Assembly (NCBI GenBank): GCA_905479945.1
Contig: CAJQOP010000048.1
Span: forward strand, 17,259-81,258
DNA: 64,000 nt
Direction of reading: 5' to 3'
Source: an uncultured Glaciecola sp.
Lineage (GTDB): Bacteria; Pseudomonadota; Gammaproteobacteria; Enterobacterales; Alteromonadaceae
Position numbers and translations under genes: made by a program. Positions 44,904 to 53,502 of this stretch are shown here, one piece after another. Positions within the stretch are counted from its first letter, which is position 1. Each line of letters opens with the position of its first letter. A model generated the notes under the pieces. It was given only the letters and a program-made list of their open reading frames with translations. It had not been told where the DNA came from and did no database searches.

Positions 44904-47006
44904 ATGCGACTTTTAAAAGGATGTTTTAACCCATCAGCTCAGCTCAACAATCTAGTTTTGATTACGAGACTTAGTCTATCAATCTTCATTTTACTCTTGG
45001 CATCGGGCTGCAGTTGGCTAGATGGTAAAGACAAGAGCGAGCCACCTGCGGTAATTGCAGAAATAGCGCCTCAAGCACAGTTTAGTGTGGCTGTTCAATC
45101 TGGAAAAGCCCCACTGGTCGTTGTATTTACGGATACATCTCAAGCTGGCTCATCTTCGATTACTTCTTGGCAATGGGATTTTGGCGATGGTGGAACCAGC
45201 GCATTACAAAACCCCCAATACACTTTTGAAATACACGGTACTTACACAGTTACGTTAACTGTAAGCTCGGCGGATGGAACTGACACCTCAAGCCTAGCAG
45301 AAGCTGTTGTAGTAGCTCCGGCAGATACAACAACAAAAATCACGGTAGTTGGAGTAAGGGGATTTCCAATAACGGATGTTACTGCTAGTTCCAGTACTTT
45401 TGAAATTATTGATCAAAATAATAACGAGCTTGATCAGTTTGAAATTATTCTGACATCGAACTCCGAATCAGGTGTCATTCGAATAAGCAAGGAGGGATAC
45501 ATAGATGGACTCCTTCACTTACAAAACAGTGAACTAGACCAAACCAAAGTATTAACACTGCTAGATAGATTGCCCCCAATCAAAGTAGACGCGTTAATGG
45601 GTGGTGAATATATTGGAATAGATGGCGCTACAGTAGTGCTTCCCGAAGAAGCATTTGTTAATGCCAATGGTGAAAGTGTTACTGGCACTATAGATTTGTA
45701 TATCACGCCCGTTGATATTTCTGACGAGTTAAAAATTAAAGCATTCCCTGGAAGTTTTTACGGTATGCCCGATGAAAGCACCATTCCCGCCGGTGAAGAT
45801 TTGCAACAACAGTTGTTTTCCTTTGGTGTTGCAGCATTTTCATTCTACCAAAATGACGAAAAGTTACAGTTAAAAGACGGTCTTAACGCTGAGCTGAAAT
45901 TACCGATTTACGCGTCGAAGGATATTTACGATGAGGATTTAGTCATTGGCGGTGTTATTCCAATGTGGATTTTAGATGAAGAAACCGGTGTTTGGGTGCA
46001 AGAAGGCCAAGGAACAATAATAGCTAATCCGCTAGTTGCCTCAGGGTTTTCGCTAAAATCCTCAACCACTCATTTCACTTGGTTTAATACAGATATATGG
46101 GCTTACTCTCCCAGTGGTGCAGGCGGTTCCGGTTCATCCGTAGGCCCTGGCAGTTGTCGACTAACAATCACTATAATTGGCGCAGTAGAAGATGAATATT
46201 TGAGCTTTTCATTAACCAATGGTTTCGTTTCGACAGCTAGATCTACTTTGACACAAAACATACTTTGGGATAGTTTTCCGATTGAGACTAGCATTCCCGT
46301 TGGAGCGCTTATCTCTGCTGTCGTAACACAAGGAGAGAAAACCAAACAGCAGAACCTGTTGTGTTTTGAGGCTAATGCTTCGGTAGAAATCATATTGGAA
46401 GAAGCCGCTCCTGAATTTGTTACTTGGAACTTAGAAGCGCTGCCTGTTTTTAATAGGGAAACCCCAAATGACCCTTACACAATAATTTCAAATGACATTA
46501 TTATTGGCGGTCACTTCATCAATACCAGCCAGGTTGAAGTTGAGTCTTCGCTTGTAGTCAACAGCCCATTTAGCTTGCTTAACCGACGATATAAAAGAGG
46601 AGTTGTTTTTTTAGAGACGGATCCTAGTCCTACGATCATCAGAGCTGTTTTATCGAATGATTTTGGACAAGATGAAAGAGTTACTCCAATTGAATATATT
46701 GCCGAACACTCACCTTTACTCGCGTATTTTTATGTTGTGCCATCCTTAGATGGGGTTGGCTTAGAATATCGATGGTCAGTAGAGGGCGCGGACAGTGCAG
46801 ATGTTTACTATCTAGGTGAAGACCCAACTAGCATCGGCGCCATTGCATTTCGTATAGTAGATATTGATGCTGATTTTATTGTTAATGGCCAGTTATCAGG
46901 GCTCGATGGGTTTGTTCGTATTGACTTCAACAATCAATATGGTCAAACCGTTAAGATTGGTCGACTTGCAGATTTATTATGCTCAGGGGAAGCTTGCCCA
47001 CAATAA
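44904..47006 (+). CDS. PKD-domain lipoprotein
   Basis: 700 residues, AAGGAG 10 bases upstream of the ATG. The signal peptide is unusually long (to about residue 35) with lipobox LASGC. A PKD domain (about 55-135) carries SWQWDFGDGGTS and GTYTVTLTV. The following 560 residues are beta-rich repeats without a recognised catalytic motif; a SGAGGSGSS linker lies near residue 410. It is probably on the outer membrane or cell surface, binding polysaccharide or protein. It is divergent from the broken regulator. Confidence 0.85.
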   Translation: MRLLKGCFNPSAQLNNLVLITRLSLSIFILLLASGCSWLDGKDKSEPPAVIAEIAPQAQFSVAVQSGKAPLVVVFTDTSQAGSSSITSWQWDFGDGGTSALQNPQYTFEIHGTYTVTLTVSSADGTDTSSLAEAVVVAPADTTTKITVVGVRGFPITDVTASSSTFEIIDQNNNELDQFEIILTSNSESGVIRISKEGYIDGLLHLQNSELDQTKVLTLLDRLPPIKVDALMGGEYIGIDGATVVLPEEAFVNANGESVTGTIDLYITPVDISDELKIKAFPGSFYGMPDESTIPAGEDLQQQLFSFGVAAFSFYQNDEKLQLKDGLNAELKLPIYASKDIYDEDLVIGGVIPMWILDEETGVWVQEGQGTIIANPLVASGFSLKSSTTHFTWFNTDIWAYSPSGAGGSGSSVGPGSCRLTITIIGAVEDEYLSFSLTNGFVSTARSTLTQNILWDSFPIETSIPVGALISAVVTQGEKTKQQNLLCFEANASVEIILEEAAPEFVTWNLEALPVFNRETPNDPYTIISNDIIIGGHFINTSQVEVESSLVVNSPFSLLNRRYKRGVVFLETDPSPTIIRAVLSNDFGQDERVTPIEYIAEHSPLLAYFYVVPSLDGVGLEYRWSVEGADSADVYYLGEDPTSIGAIAFRIVDIDADFIVNGQLSGLDGFVRIDFNNQYGQTVKIGRLADLLCSGEACPQ

Positions 47007-47355
47007 GAATGCTTTACTTTAATAGAAGGTGTTTTTTGCATTTCCTTGCTGTCTCAGAATGGCCTTTCGATCCCATTCTGATGCAGTAAGGGCTTATAAA
47101 GTTAGTGCGGATTCAAGGCCACATTTAGCTTTCTCAACACACTCCACACATTATATGCTCTCTTATGCTCTCTTATGCTCTCTTTCTCTTATGCGCTCGT
47201 TCTCTTATGCGCTTGTCGCTCGTTCTTGTTGTCAGCCAAAGATTATGACAAATGTCATACAAACGTTGTGACTTTCTGCCTATTTACTAATCGTCTTTTT
47301 GTGTCATTATTAAATGCATGAACATCTTTCAGCCTCCGTCATTTAAGGGATCATT
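47007..47355. other. Intergenic region with a 10-bp tandem repeat
   Basis: 349 bases. TATGCTCTCT is repeated three times at 47154-47183, followed by degenerate TTCTCTTATGCGCT copies. An 80-codon plus-strand frame spans the repeat but has no ribosome site and looks random. Confidence 0.6.
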
Positions 47356-47727
47356 GTGACCGACAAAAGTGAGCTATTGCAGCAACTTAAAATTGATAGA
47401 AATACAATTCCTGAATCCACAGGGATCAAAATTTGGCAACTTATTCTAGTGGTGCTTGTTTGTGTGGCGCTGGCAATTTGGCTAACCTTACATTTTTTGG
47501 TACCAACCAATTCAAGCAGCGCAGTTACAAATACTGCTGAGCTATCTTCTGACTTAAAGCAAATATCGTCTAGTGAAGCACAAGTTCGCAAGCTAACAAA
47601 AGTGTCAGAAAGCACAACCCAACGCAAATTATGTTCTTCAAATAGAGCATATAAATTCCGTTTCTACTTAATTATTTTCATTGGCTCGCCTGCCTTGAAT
47701 CTATATACGGGCCATTTGCCTGACTGA
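47356..47727 (+). pseudogene. Truncated RND efflux periplasmic adaptor gene (N-terminal piece)
   Basis: 123 codons from GTG. The first 55 residues (MTDKSELLQQLKIDR, a Pro/Glu linker, then a single helix IWQLILVVLVCVALAIW) look like the start of an HlyD/MFP-type RND adaptor. After about residue 90 the frame turns into unrelated sequence (KLCSSNRAYKFRF onward) and stops. The biotin-lipoyl and barrel domains are missing. This is the last core-like gene before the island, so the junction is probably near 47,620. The family call rests only on the N-terminus. Confidence 0.45.
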
Positions 47728-47952
47728 ATCGCAAATATTCTAAATTGCCAAAGTCTCTTATTCTATTCAGGAAAAACGTGTTTGCTGCTTAAATTACTTC
47801 ATCAAAAAACCCGCTAAAAGCGGTTCTTCAATTAAACTAAATATAATCTGAATAACAAGCTTAATTACACAGTAACATTATATGCCGTATTTTCAGCCAA
47901 TCCAATTGGCAATAAACAACTTATTTACTGCGTACAACTACTTGTCGATCTG

Positions 47953-48080
47953 TAATTAAGTTTGTGACTGTTTATATTTGTGAAAGCTTGTATGACGCGG
48001 GCCTCGCTTTAATTAAGTTTGTGACTTTTAGATAGTCTAACAGCACAGAGTAATTTATGGTTTTAATAAAGATTGTGACT
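47953..48080. repeat. Three 17-bp direct repeats spaced 54-57 bp
   Basis: TAATTAAGTTTGTGACT at 47953-47969 and 48010-48026 (identical), and TAATAAAGATTGTGACT at 48064-48080 (two differences). The surrounding 47728-48233 holds no gene, only a weak CCGCT/AGCGG hairpin near 47811-47823. The arrangement resembles multiple transposase-binding sites at the end of an IS21- or Tn7-like element. Confidence 0.75.
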
Positions 48081-48233
48081 GGTCAAAGAGAGCAACTTTT
48101 AGTTCAATAATTGCTACCAATGTGTAATTGAATATTGATATCTGTTCCAAGAGTTATATTATACTTGGTTTGCGGAACCTCTGCATTGTGTCCATTTTAA
48201 TGGGGCAAGATCACGCTGCTCGTAATTTACCAA

Positions 48234-48599
48234 TTGACATTTACCTATCCGAGAATTCGCATCGAAATAAATAAGTACGCATTCAATTTATTCGCTCGAC
48301 TATTTAGTTTTGAATATTTAAATGACTGCGCTTATGAGATTTATAAAAGAATCACAGAACAATTTATTTTTCCCTACGATGCTAACGATTACTCTCATCC
48401 ATGGCTAAATGATAAATCTATGGCTGTGACCAAAGCCTTAGAAAACCCACCGACAATGTTCGGTCAAATAATGCATGAAGACCTGCTTAATGGATTGTTA
48501 GAAAATTATAAATTAATTGCTGAAAAAGCCGTTCAATTAACTTTGATAACTGAATGTGAAAACATGAATTTATATTTTTTGCGGATCATGAAAAGTTAA
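48234..48599 (+). CDS. Hypothetical protein, possibly frameshifted
   Basis: 121 codons from TTG. The product is AT-rich in codon use and not clearly of any family. After about codon 108 the plus-one frame continues as a protein-like stretch, ADHEKLIDLIIDMELFEKG, to a stop near 48682, suggesting the natural protein was longer and has a frameshift near 48565. No ribosome site is obvious. It lies between the repeats and the toxin-immunity remnants. It may be a decayed gene. Confidence 0.35.
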   Translation: MTFTYPRIRIEINKYAFNLFARLFSFEYLNDCAYEIYKRITEQFIFPYDANDYSHPWLNDKSMAVTKALENPPTMFGQIMHEDLLNGLLENYKLIAEKAVQLTLITECENMNLYFLRIMKS

Positions 48600-48647
48600 T
48601 TGATTTGATCATCGACATGGAGCTTTTCGAGAAAGGAACTGAAATAG

Positions 48648-48974
48648 CTACTTTGCCGGTAATCCACCTACATACCGCATAGTTACGACTCGGTCATGAT
48701 ATGCTCCGAGAAATTTCAAAGTGAAAATTGTTTTTTTCTTTCTTTTTAAATCAAAGTCAAACTCGTTTGATAATTCTATGCCGATTATCCAGCCATCTTT
48801 GAAACACCTTTTATCTCTTGCATTAAAGCACCAACTTGCGGTTGCAAGTTGATAAACTTGATCTGGAAGCAACTCCTTATTCTCTTTTAAGTACTTGACA
48901 TAGTTTCGATATGCTTTTTGAAACTCACCACTTCCTGGACTATCTAAAACATCTTCGCTAAAAAATGATAACAC
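48648..48974 (-). CDS. Putative immunity protein of a lost Rhs/polymorphic toxin tip
   Basis: 108 residues from GTG 48974, with GGAG 9 bases before it. It is a soluble protein without a signal, with DLKRKKKTIFTLKFLGAYHDRVVTMR near the end. I recognise no family. It starts one base after the stop of a 35-residue toxin-like tail, the same spacing as the two tip/immunity pairs further on. Its toxin would act in the cytoplasm if this protein is its immunity partner. That role is inferred from position only. Confidence 0.5.
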   Translation of the reverse strand: MLSFFSEDVLDSPGSGEFQKAYRNYVKYLKENKELLPDQVYQLATASWCFNARDKRCFKDGWIIGIELSNEFDFDLKRKKKTIFTLKFLGAYHDRVVTMRYVGGLPAK

Positions 48975-48975
48975 C

Positions 48976-49083
48976 TTAATTCTCCGTTGTGGGATATATT
49001 ACATCTACACCATCAGGGTGAACGGTTGAGCCCGCGCCAGCTTGAGAGATTCCAAATCCCTCATAAAATGAATGTGCCTGTCG
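48976..49083 (-). pseudogene. C-terminal remnant of a polymorphic toxin
   Basis: 35 in-frame codons, ending ISQAGAGSTVHPDGVDVIYP then TTEN, followed by TAA. An in-frame stop at 49084-49086 and IS66 debris beyond it mark the truncation. The position directly before a small gene fits the end of an Rhs tip. Confidence 0.45.
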
Positions 49084-49094
49084 TTAGAACCACC

Positions 49095-49289
49095 CTAACC
49101 TAAGTTTAGGCTCCATGGAAACAGTTCATTCGGCTCAACGTCTCCTTCCATCATTTTTTGCATAACGTGCATCAAGTAATCTTAGGGTTTGATGCCGCAG
49201 GCTTTAGCTGTTTCGATAACATAATAAAGAACGGTACTCGCGTTCGCACCATTAGCGGTCTGTGATACCAACCATGCCTTCCTGTTATG
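49095..49289 (-). mobile_element. IS66-family transposase fragment (C-terminal end)
   Basis: The minus-strand frame reads RKAWLVSQTANGANASTVLY then YVIETAKACGIKP, and after an in-frame TAA (49182-49184) continues to NELFPWSL. These match the C-terminus of IS66 TnpC (RKNWLFS, SLIETAK, LPW). Only the last about 65 codons survive, with a stop inside. Confidence 0.75.
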
Positions 49290-49304
49290 TTGAGCTCAAC
49301 ATAA
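49285..49304. repeat. 20-bp perfect palindrome joining two IS66 fragments
   Basis: The left half is TTATGTTGAG and the right half CTCAACATAA. The two IS66 remnants read outward from it. Confidence 0.85.
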
Positions 49305-49494
49305 TAGAAAGAATTGGCTGTTCAGCAACACCGCCAAAGGGGCTGATGCTAGCGCAATACTGTATAGTATGGTGGAAACGGCAAAAGCGAACGGACTTAC
49401 GCCGTTCGACTACATTATGAATACGTTGGAGCTAATCAGCCAAGGTGATGTTGATATTGAAAGCCTGCTGCCATGGGAGCAAGCTCAGTCATAG
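49303..49494 (+). mobile_element. IS66-family transposase fragment (C-terminal end), opposite strand
   Basis: 63 codons plus stop: NRKNWLFSNTAKGADASAIL, then VETAKANGLTPFDYI and ESLLPWEQA. This is clear IS66 TnpC C-terminus. The downstream GGTCGGACGGTTAC (about 49531-49544) resembles an IS66 terminal repeat. It differs from the minus-strand fragment, so the two derive from different IS66 copies. The next 290 bases to 49783 hold no gene. Confidence 0.8.
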
Positions 49495-49758
49495 GTGGGA
49501 TTGCCGGACGCTCACGGTATAATTGGTCGGACGGTTACATTTATTTAGACGGTGCTTGCCGGACGGATACGACTTAAACAACAAAGACCCCTTTATTCTA
49601 AATAGTGGGAAATGGTATGACGTTAGAGTGACAAAGAAAACTTAGCATTCGATAGAATGCTTGGAGAAAATAGAAAATTACGCCATTTTTATGATAAATC
49701 AAATAATGAGCTATACTTTGATAAAGGGGTGTCCTTATCCCTTTTTCACTCACACAAC

Positions 49759-49794
49759 AAAAGCTATGATATTTTAAATAAAATCATAGCTTTT
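49759..49794. terminator. Stem-loop terminator at the end of the Rhs immunity gene
   Basis: AAAAGCTATGAT (49759-49770) pairs with ATCATAGCTTTT (49783-49794). It has T-rich flanks on both strands and overlaps the stop of the minus-strand gene. Confidence 0.75.
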
Positions 49795-50026
49795 GTTTTT
49801 TGTTCGTACAATAAAACATAACGTATTTCAATAAGAAGCCAACCAAATACAAAATTATTGACCCAACAATAAAATATCGTGCTCCTGGCGAAAACCTTGC
49901 ACCCTCTAACTCCAATGTCTCTAATCTACCTGTAAACAACATGGTGACTCCAGTAACCGCGAATATCGTTCCAAGAAAAAATAGTATATTAGAGTAATTT
50001 TTAAAATGTCTAGACACTCTTGTCAT
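49784..50026 (-). CDS. Two-helix membrane protein, putative immunity to Rhs tip 1
   Basis: 80 residues from ATG 50026; GGGAG 8 bases upstream lies inside the end of the Rhs gene, whose stop is 4 bases away. Two hydrophobic segments (about 12-31 and 51-71) are separated by a short loop, LETLELEGARFSPGARY. Small membrane proteins placed like this commonly protect against toxins that act on or insert into the inner membrane. Toxin identity is unknown, so the match is by position. Confidence 0.6.
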   Translation of the reverse strand: MTRVSRHFKNYSNILFFLGTIFAVTGVTMLFTGRLETLELEGARFSPGARYFIVGSIILYLVGFLLKYVMFYCTNKKQKL

Positions 50027-50030
50027 ATAT

Positions 50031-51191
50031 TTACTCCCGCCTTTCTTTAAATGTTGCACCAACCGCGCCCGAACCTTGTGGAGTAGTTGCGGAAAAACTA
50101 AAACCCAAACTCGGTCCTCCAAATATAATTCCTCTCAGACTATCTACGTTTGGAGATGTTACAAACGATATTCCTCCAATAGGTGTATCGATGTTGAACA
50201 TCTGTGAAACAGCGAGCGTTTCTGCAGGTACCCAAGTTAAACCACCCTCAACGCTTCGCCCAAAGGATAATCCATAGCCGTCAGCATTATAAGACCCACC
50301 AACTGTGCCGCCGATCTCCATATCTAGACCAGTAATTAAACCGCTATCGCTATATACGAGATCAGGATCAAATGTTAAGCCCGCATGAGCATCGGCCATA
50401 TAAGGAACAAATTTTCCATCCCAGGGTGGAGAGGCTACCCCACGCAAAACAACACCTCCATACAAGTCGACTTCCTTTAGCCAATCTTTAAATTCAGCCC
50501 AGCGAGTTCGTTTCGCCTGTCCCTCGCCGTTAAAAGCTTGCGCAAACGCAGCCGTAATTGCGCCATTTGCAAACTTTCCGCCCGTAAAGTGAGATATGGT
50601 ACCACCTAATGCAGCCGCAGTTACAATTCTCGATCCTGCATCTTGTGCCGCAACTCCAATAATAGCATTGACACTAATTGCCTTGGTCAAGCCAGCACTA
50701 ATAAATCCATGCCCAAATTTACCACCTTGCAAATCTGACAATATGCCTCCCGCCAAAGCATGGGAACCAATATGACCAGCACCATTCTGAGTCCAAAAAC
50801 CAGAACCTGCTGAGAAGCCTTGCCCGATACCAAAGAAAACCAGTGATGTTGCAGCTCCGGTTACTGCGCCTTTTAACGTTCCCGTTAGAACTGCCCCCGA
50901 ACTAAACCCTCCCATAGCAATAGCGATAGCCGCCTCTGAATACATTCCATAGCTTAAAAGCCCTGAAGCTGCACCTCCAGTATATATAGCAATACCGATT
51001 GCAATTGCTGGTTTCAATACTTTATCTCGAAAATTAGTCCATGCACTAAATCCACTTGGATCTGTATAGCTCATTGGGTTATTAAATACATATGAAAAGC
51101 GATTGTAAGATTGGCTGTTATTTGGTGCTTGAATAATTGGGTCGGCCTGCAAAAACCTGCCCAAAGTCGGATCGTATATCCGACCGTCCAT
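50031..51191 (-). CDS. Orphan Rhs C-terminal tip 1 (core end plus unknown toxin)
   Basis: 386 residues. It starts inside the Rhs core end ([13 protein letters not shown], then [11 protein letters not shown] and YTDPSGF). A Gly/Ala-rich linker (about 50-205) follows, including [18 protein letters not shown], and ends [17 protein letters not shown] at residue 223. Residues 224-386 are the variable toxin, Gly-rich and probably beta, with no motif I recognise. The coding frame runs upstream only as far as LIHM before a TAG, so the several-hundred-residue Rhs shell is absent. As it stands it is a displaced cassette needing recombination into a full Rhs gene. Overall confidence is in the Rhs identity, not in expression. 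Confidence 0.85.
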   Translation of the reverse strand: MDGRIYDPTLGRFLQADPIIQAPNNSQSYNRFSYVFNNPMSYTDPSGFSAWTNFRDKVLKPAIAIGIAIYTGGAASGLLSYGMYSEAAIAIAMGGFSSGAVLTGTLKGAVTGAATSLVFFGIGQGFSAGSGFWTQNGAGHIGSHALAGGILSDLQGGKFGHGFISAGLTKAISVNAIIGVAAQDAGSRIVTAAALGGTISHFTGGKFANGAITAAFAQAFNGEGQAKRTRWAEFKDWLKEVDLYGGVVLRGVASPPWDGKFVPYMADAHAGLTFDPDLVYSDSGLITGLDMEIGGTVGGSYNADGYGLSFGRSVEGGLTWVPAETLAVSQMFNIDTPIGGISFVTSPNVDSLRGIIFGGPSLGFSFSATTPQGSGAVGATFKERRE

Positions 51192-51310
51192 ATGAATTAA
51201 TCTGGCTAAATTACACTAAGCCTCGATTACTATATCAACCCTGTAAAGCCTTGTGTAGTATACCTCCATTGACGGAGCAATACGTTTACCCAAACGATGA
51301 TTTAAGCAGT

Positions 51311-51871
51311 ATGACAATAAAGAAAAAATTCAATTTAGCAGACAATGAAGTGCAGTCGTGGTCGCCACATACTCATGTCACAGGTGAAGTGTTTTGCTTA
51401 ACTCACCTTGATGCTGAATTAGTGACTTACCAAGACAGTAAACAAGCGAATGTTATTTATAAGTTCTATATTACTTATTCGCATCATTGCTTTACTAAAG
51501 ATGAGCCTGCTGATTGCAACGAGGCTAATAAGGCTTCTCAATATCCTTCACCAAAAGACCGGCGAGCGTTTCACATCGGTCGCTACAATTTATCTAAAAG
51601 TTTGCCGCAGATAATTAGAACGCTGCCAGAGCAATTTGTATATCACGGTGGCTACGACAATTATTGCAGTGCAACGTTTAAAGACGGGGAAGGCAATGAG
51701 ATTGTTTATCAGATTGTGTTTTCAGTTTTTCGTAGTCAAAAGAAACTGAGACTGCACGTTGAAAGCGCTTATTTACTGGAAAAAGGTTTGGGTAAAATCA
51801 AAAAAGTGAAGTTTGAGAAAATCGCTTGGGCATTGCTGAAAAATAGAAAACTACCTAAACCAGCCAATTAG
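51311..51871 (+). CDS. Hypothetical protein in the accessory island
   Basis: 186 residues from ATG 51311. The frame is open back to 51137, but that part overlaps the Rhs tip gene on the other strand. There is no signal peptide or membrane segment. It has a FYITYSHHCFTKD segment, a central Cys (DNYCSATFKDGEGNE) and a basic end. I do not recognise the family. It is convergent with the recombinase module, with a stem-loop at 51890-51911 between them. No clear ribosome site was found, so the start is uncertain. Confidence 0.6.
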   Translation: MTIKKKFNLADNEVQSWSPHTHVTGEVFCLTHLDAELVTYQDSKQANVIYKFYITYSHHCFTKDEPADCNEANKASQYPSPKDRRAFHIGRYNLSKSLPQIIRTLPEQFVYHGGYDNYCSATFKDGEGNEIVYQIVFSVFRSQKKLRLHVESAYLLEKGLGKIKKVKFEKIAWALLKNRKLPKPAN

Positions 51872-51889
51872 CAAACCCCAGATGTAACA

Positions 51890-51911
51890 AAGGCCCCCTT
51901 AAGGGAGCCTT
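51890..51911 (+). terminator. Stem-loop after the hypothetical gene
   Basis: AAGGC-CCCTT and AAGGG-GCCTT arms with one mismatched position, almost no loop and no T-run. A weak terminator at best. Confidence 0.4.
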
Positions 51912-52076
51912 CGCCAAGAATTAACTTGGTATTCAGAACATCTTTACCGGCACCGCCTCGACCATATAGGTAATGGAATGTCATGCTTTCGCATGTCTGC
52001 TGCATCCTAAACGCCACAATTAAGTACACGCTATATGTAGAATAGTGAACTTATCTGTTGCAATAGTCAAGTATAT

Positions 52077-53030
52077 TTACCTATCGTATGGTGTTGCTGA
52101 TGGGTGGGTTTGGCTATAAACCTCTCGCAACTTTACCATACTCACATGCACATAAACCTGTGTAGTAGATAAATCGGCATGCCCAAGAAATTCTTGAACA
52201 TGGTGAATATCCGCGCCTCTATCGACCATATGAGTGGCGGCAGCATGACGATATTGATTGCATGAGCCGCCTTTACGTATATCCGCTAGTTTTATGTATT
52301 TAGTGACTAATTCAGACAATTGCGTGGGTCTAAATGGTTTACCGCTGTTCGCCAAAAACAATACTTTACCTGAGTAATTATTGGCTAACGTCGGCCTAAC
52401 TGTTTTCAGATACCGATAAATCAAAAAGCAGGCTTGTTTTGCAAAGGGCACATATCTGTCTTTATTGCCTTTACCTTGATATACCCGCAATTGATATTGC
52501 TCAAAATCGATGTCATCTGTGGTGAGCTCTCCTAGTTCAAAGCGCCGTATACCGGAGGCATAATACGTTTCCATGATTGCCCTGTCACGAATGCCTGTTT
52601 GACCATAAAGAGAAGCTTGGTTAAGTACCTTCTGCACTTCGTTTTCGCTTAAAACAGGTTTGGGCAATCGCCTACCTAGTTTCGGCAACTCAAATTTTTC
52701 AAAGTGATTGTTAGGGATAATATCTTTGATGAACAAAGCACGCAAAAACACGCGTACCGCCGTTAGCCGGTTCCTTCGTGTGCCTTTACTCAAAGGCTCA
52801 TTACCTCCTGGCTTACGATACTGATTGAGATATTGCTGATAGCTATCCAATACATCAACATTGATATTTAACACATTGTCGATTCTTATAAAGCAGCACC
52901 ACTGCTCAAATAGGGCTAAGTTAAATGCTTTACCTTTAACCGTTTGTTCACTTTGGTCTTTGGCTCTGCAATATTGAAGGTAATAAGCAACGCAACTATC
53001 AATCGCCTTAGTATCAGGTTTAATCAACAT
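52077..53030 (-). CDS. Tyrosine recombinase of the IstAB-linked module
   Basis: 317 residues. An N-terminal SAM-like core-binding domain (about 8-105), then the catalytic domain. Residues: Arg162 (SGIRRFEL), Lys187 (GKGNKDR), NQYR at 258-261 where HxxR is usual, His284 (FLGHADLSTTQ) and nucleophile Tyr293 (QVYVHVS). The first His of HxxR is therefore Asn; the paralogue at 61904 has the same change. The gene overlaps the one before it by 11 bases. It resembles XerC/D-type integrases. It could resolve cointegrates or carry out site-specific insertion for the element. Confidence 0.85.
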   Translation of the reverse strand: MLIKPDTKAIDSCVAYYLQYCRAKDQSEQTVKGKAFNLALFEQWCCFIRIDNVLNINVDVLDSYQQYLNQYRKPGGNEPLSKGTRRNRLTAVRVFLRALFIKDIIPNNHFEKFELPKLGRRLPKPVLSENEVQKVLNQASLYGQTGIRDRAIMETYYASGIRRFELGELTTDDIDFEQYQLRVYQGKGNKDRYVPFAKQACFLIYRYLKTVRPTLANNYSGKVLFLANSGKPFRPTQLSELVTKYIKLADIRKGGSCNQYRHAAATHMVDRGADIHHVQEFLGHADLSTTQVYVHVSMVKLREVYSQTHPSATPYDR

Positions 53031-53502
53031 ACAAGCCTCCTAACGCTGACAAAGTAAAATGCATCAATTCGGTATATACACCTTGTCGATACCAGTAGAT
53101 GGCACTTGGTGCATTTCGTCTGACTCGCTTGCTAAGCTTTACCCCGCACGCTGAAATAACATCGCCACTATCACTAAAGATTGGCTCAACCACACATCCT
53201 CGAAGCAATTCATGTCCCGTGTTTTTGATTAAACCTAATCTTCGCATGCAGCCTCTAAACGCCGCCCCATCATTTGTAACTGAGCGATTAATGTTGCGGT
53301 TGAGCGTACGATCGCAATAACCGAACTTACCCTTGCTAATTGCCGTCTCAGCGAAACCTGAAGCTAGTAACTGCCCGTAAACTCTTTCATTAGTCACAAG
53401 CTGTTGATGGTAATAATCAAATAGCTGACATAGAAAAATATCATCTACACTAACGGCAGCGATCATAGCTTCATATTCAGGAATATCTAAGTCATCAAGC
53501 AT
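53020..53502 (-). CDS. DnaG-primase-like short protein of the module
   Basis: 160 residues. The segment YYHQQLVTNERVYGQLLASG, FGYCDRTL, FRGCMRRLGLIK, then LLRGCVVEPIFSDSGDVISACG parallels the DnaG core N-terminus (helix, 'LGYAP', then 'FRGRIMFPI.D..G'). It ends before any Toprim domain, unlike the 273-residue paralogue at 62844. So it may be a DNA- or protein-binding remnant of a primase fold, not an active primase. It overlaps istB by 16 bases and the recombinase by 11, implying tight coupling. The family relation is my alignment by eye. Confidence 0.55.
   Translation of the reverse strand: MLDDLDIPEYEAMIAAVSVDDIFLCQLFDYYHQQLVTNERVYGQLLASGFAETAISKGKFGYCDRTLNRNINRSVTNDGAAFRGCMRRLGLIKNTGHELLRGCVVEPIFSDSGDVISACGVKLSKRVRRNAPSAIYWYRQGVYTELMHFTLSALGGLYVD

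Noticed and set aside
47029..47271. 80-codon frame over the 10-bp tandem repeat
   Set aside because: The product is dominated by the repeat and has no upstream signal.
49495..49783. Possible continuation of an IS66 element
   Set aside because: Only a terminal-repeat-like stretch is visible; no tnpA or tnpB sequence.
51137..51310. N-terminal extension of the 51311 gene
   Set aside because: It runs antisense to the Rhs tip and carries no domain-like sequence.
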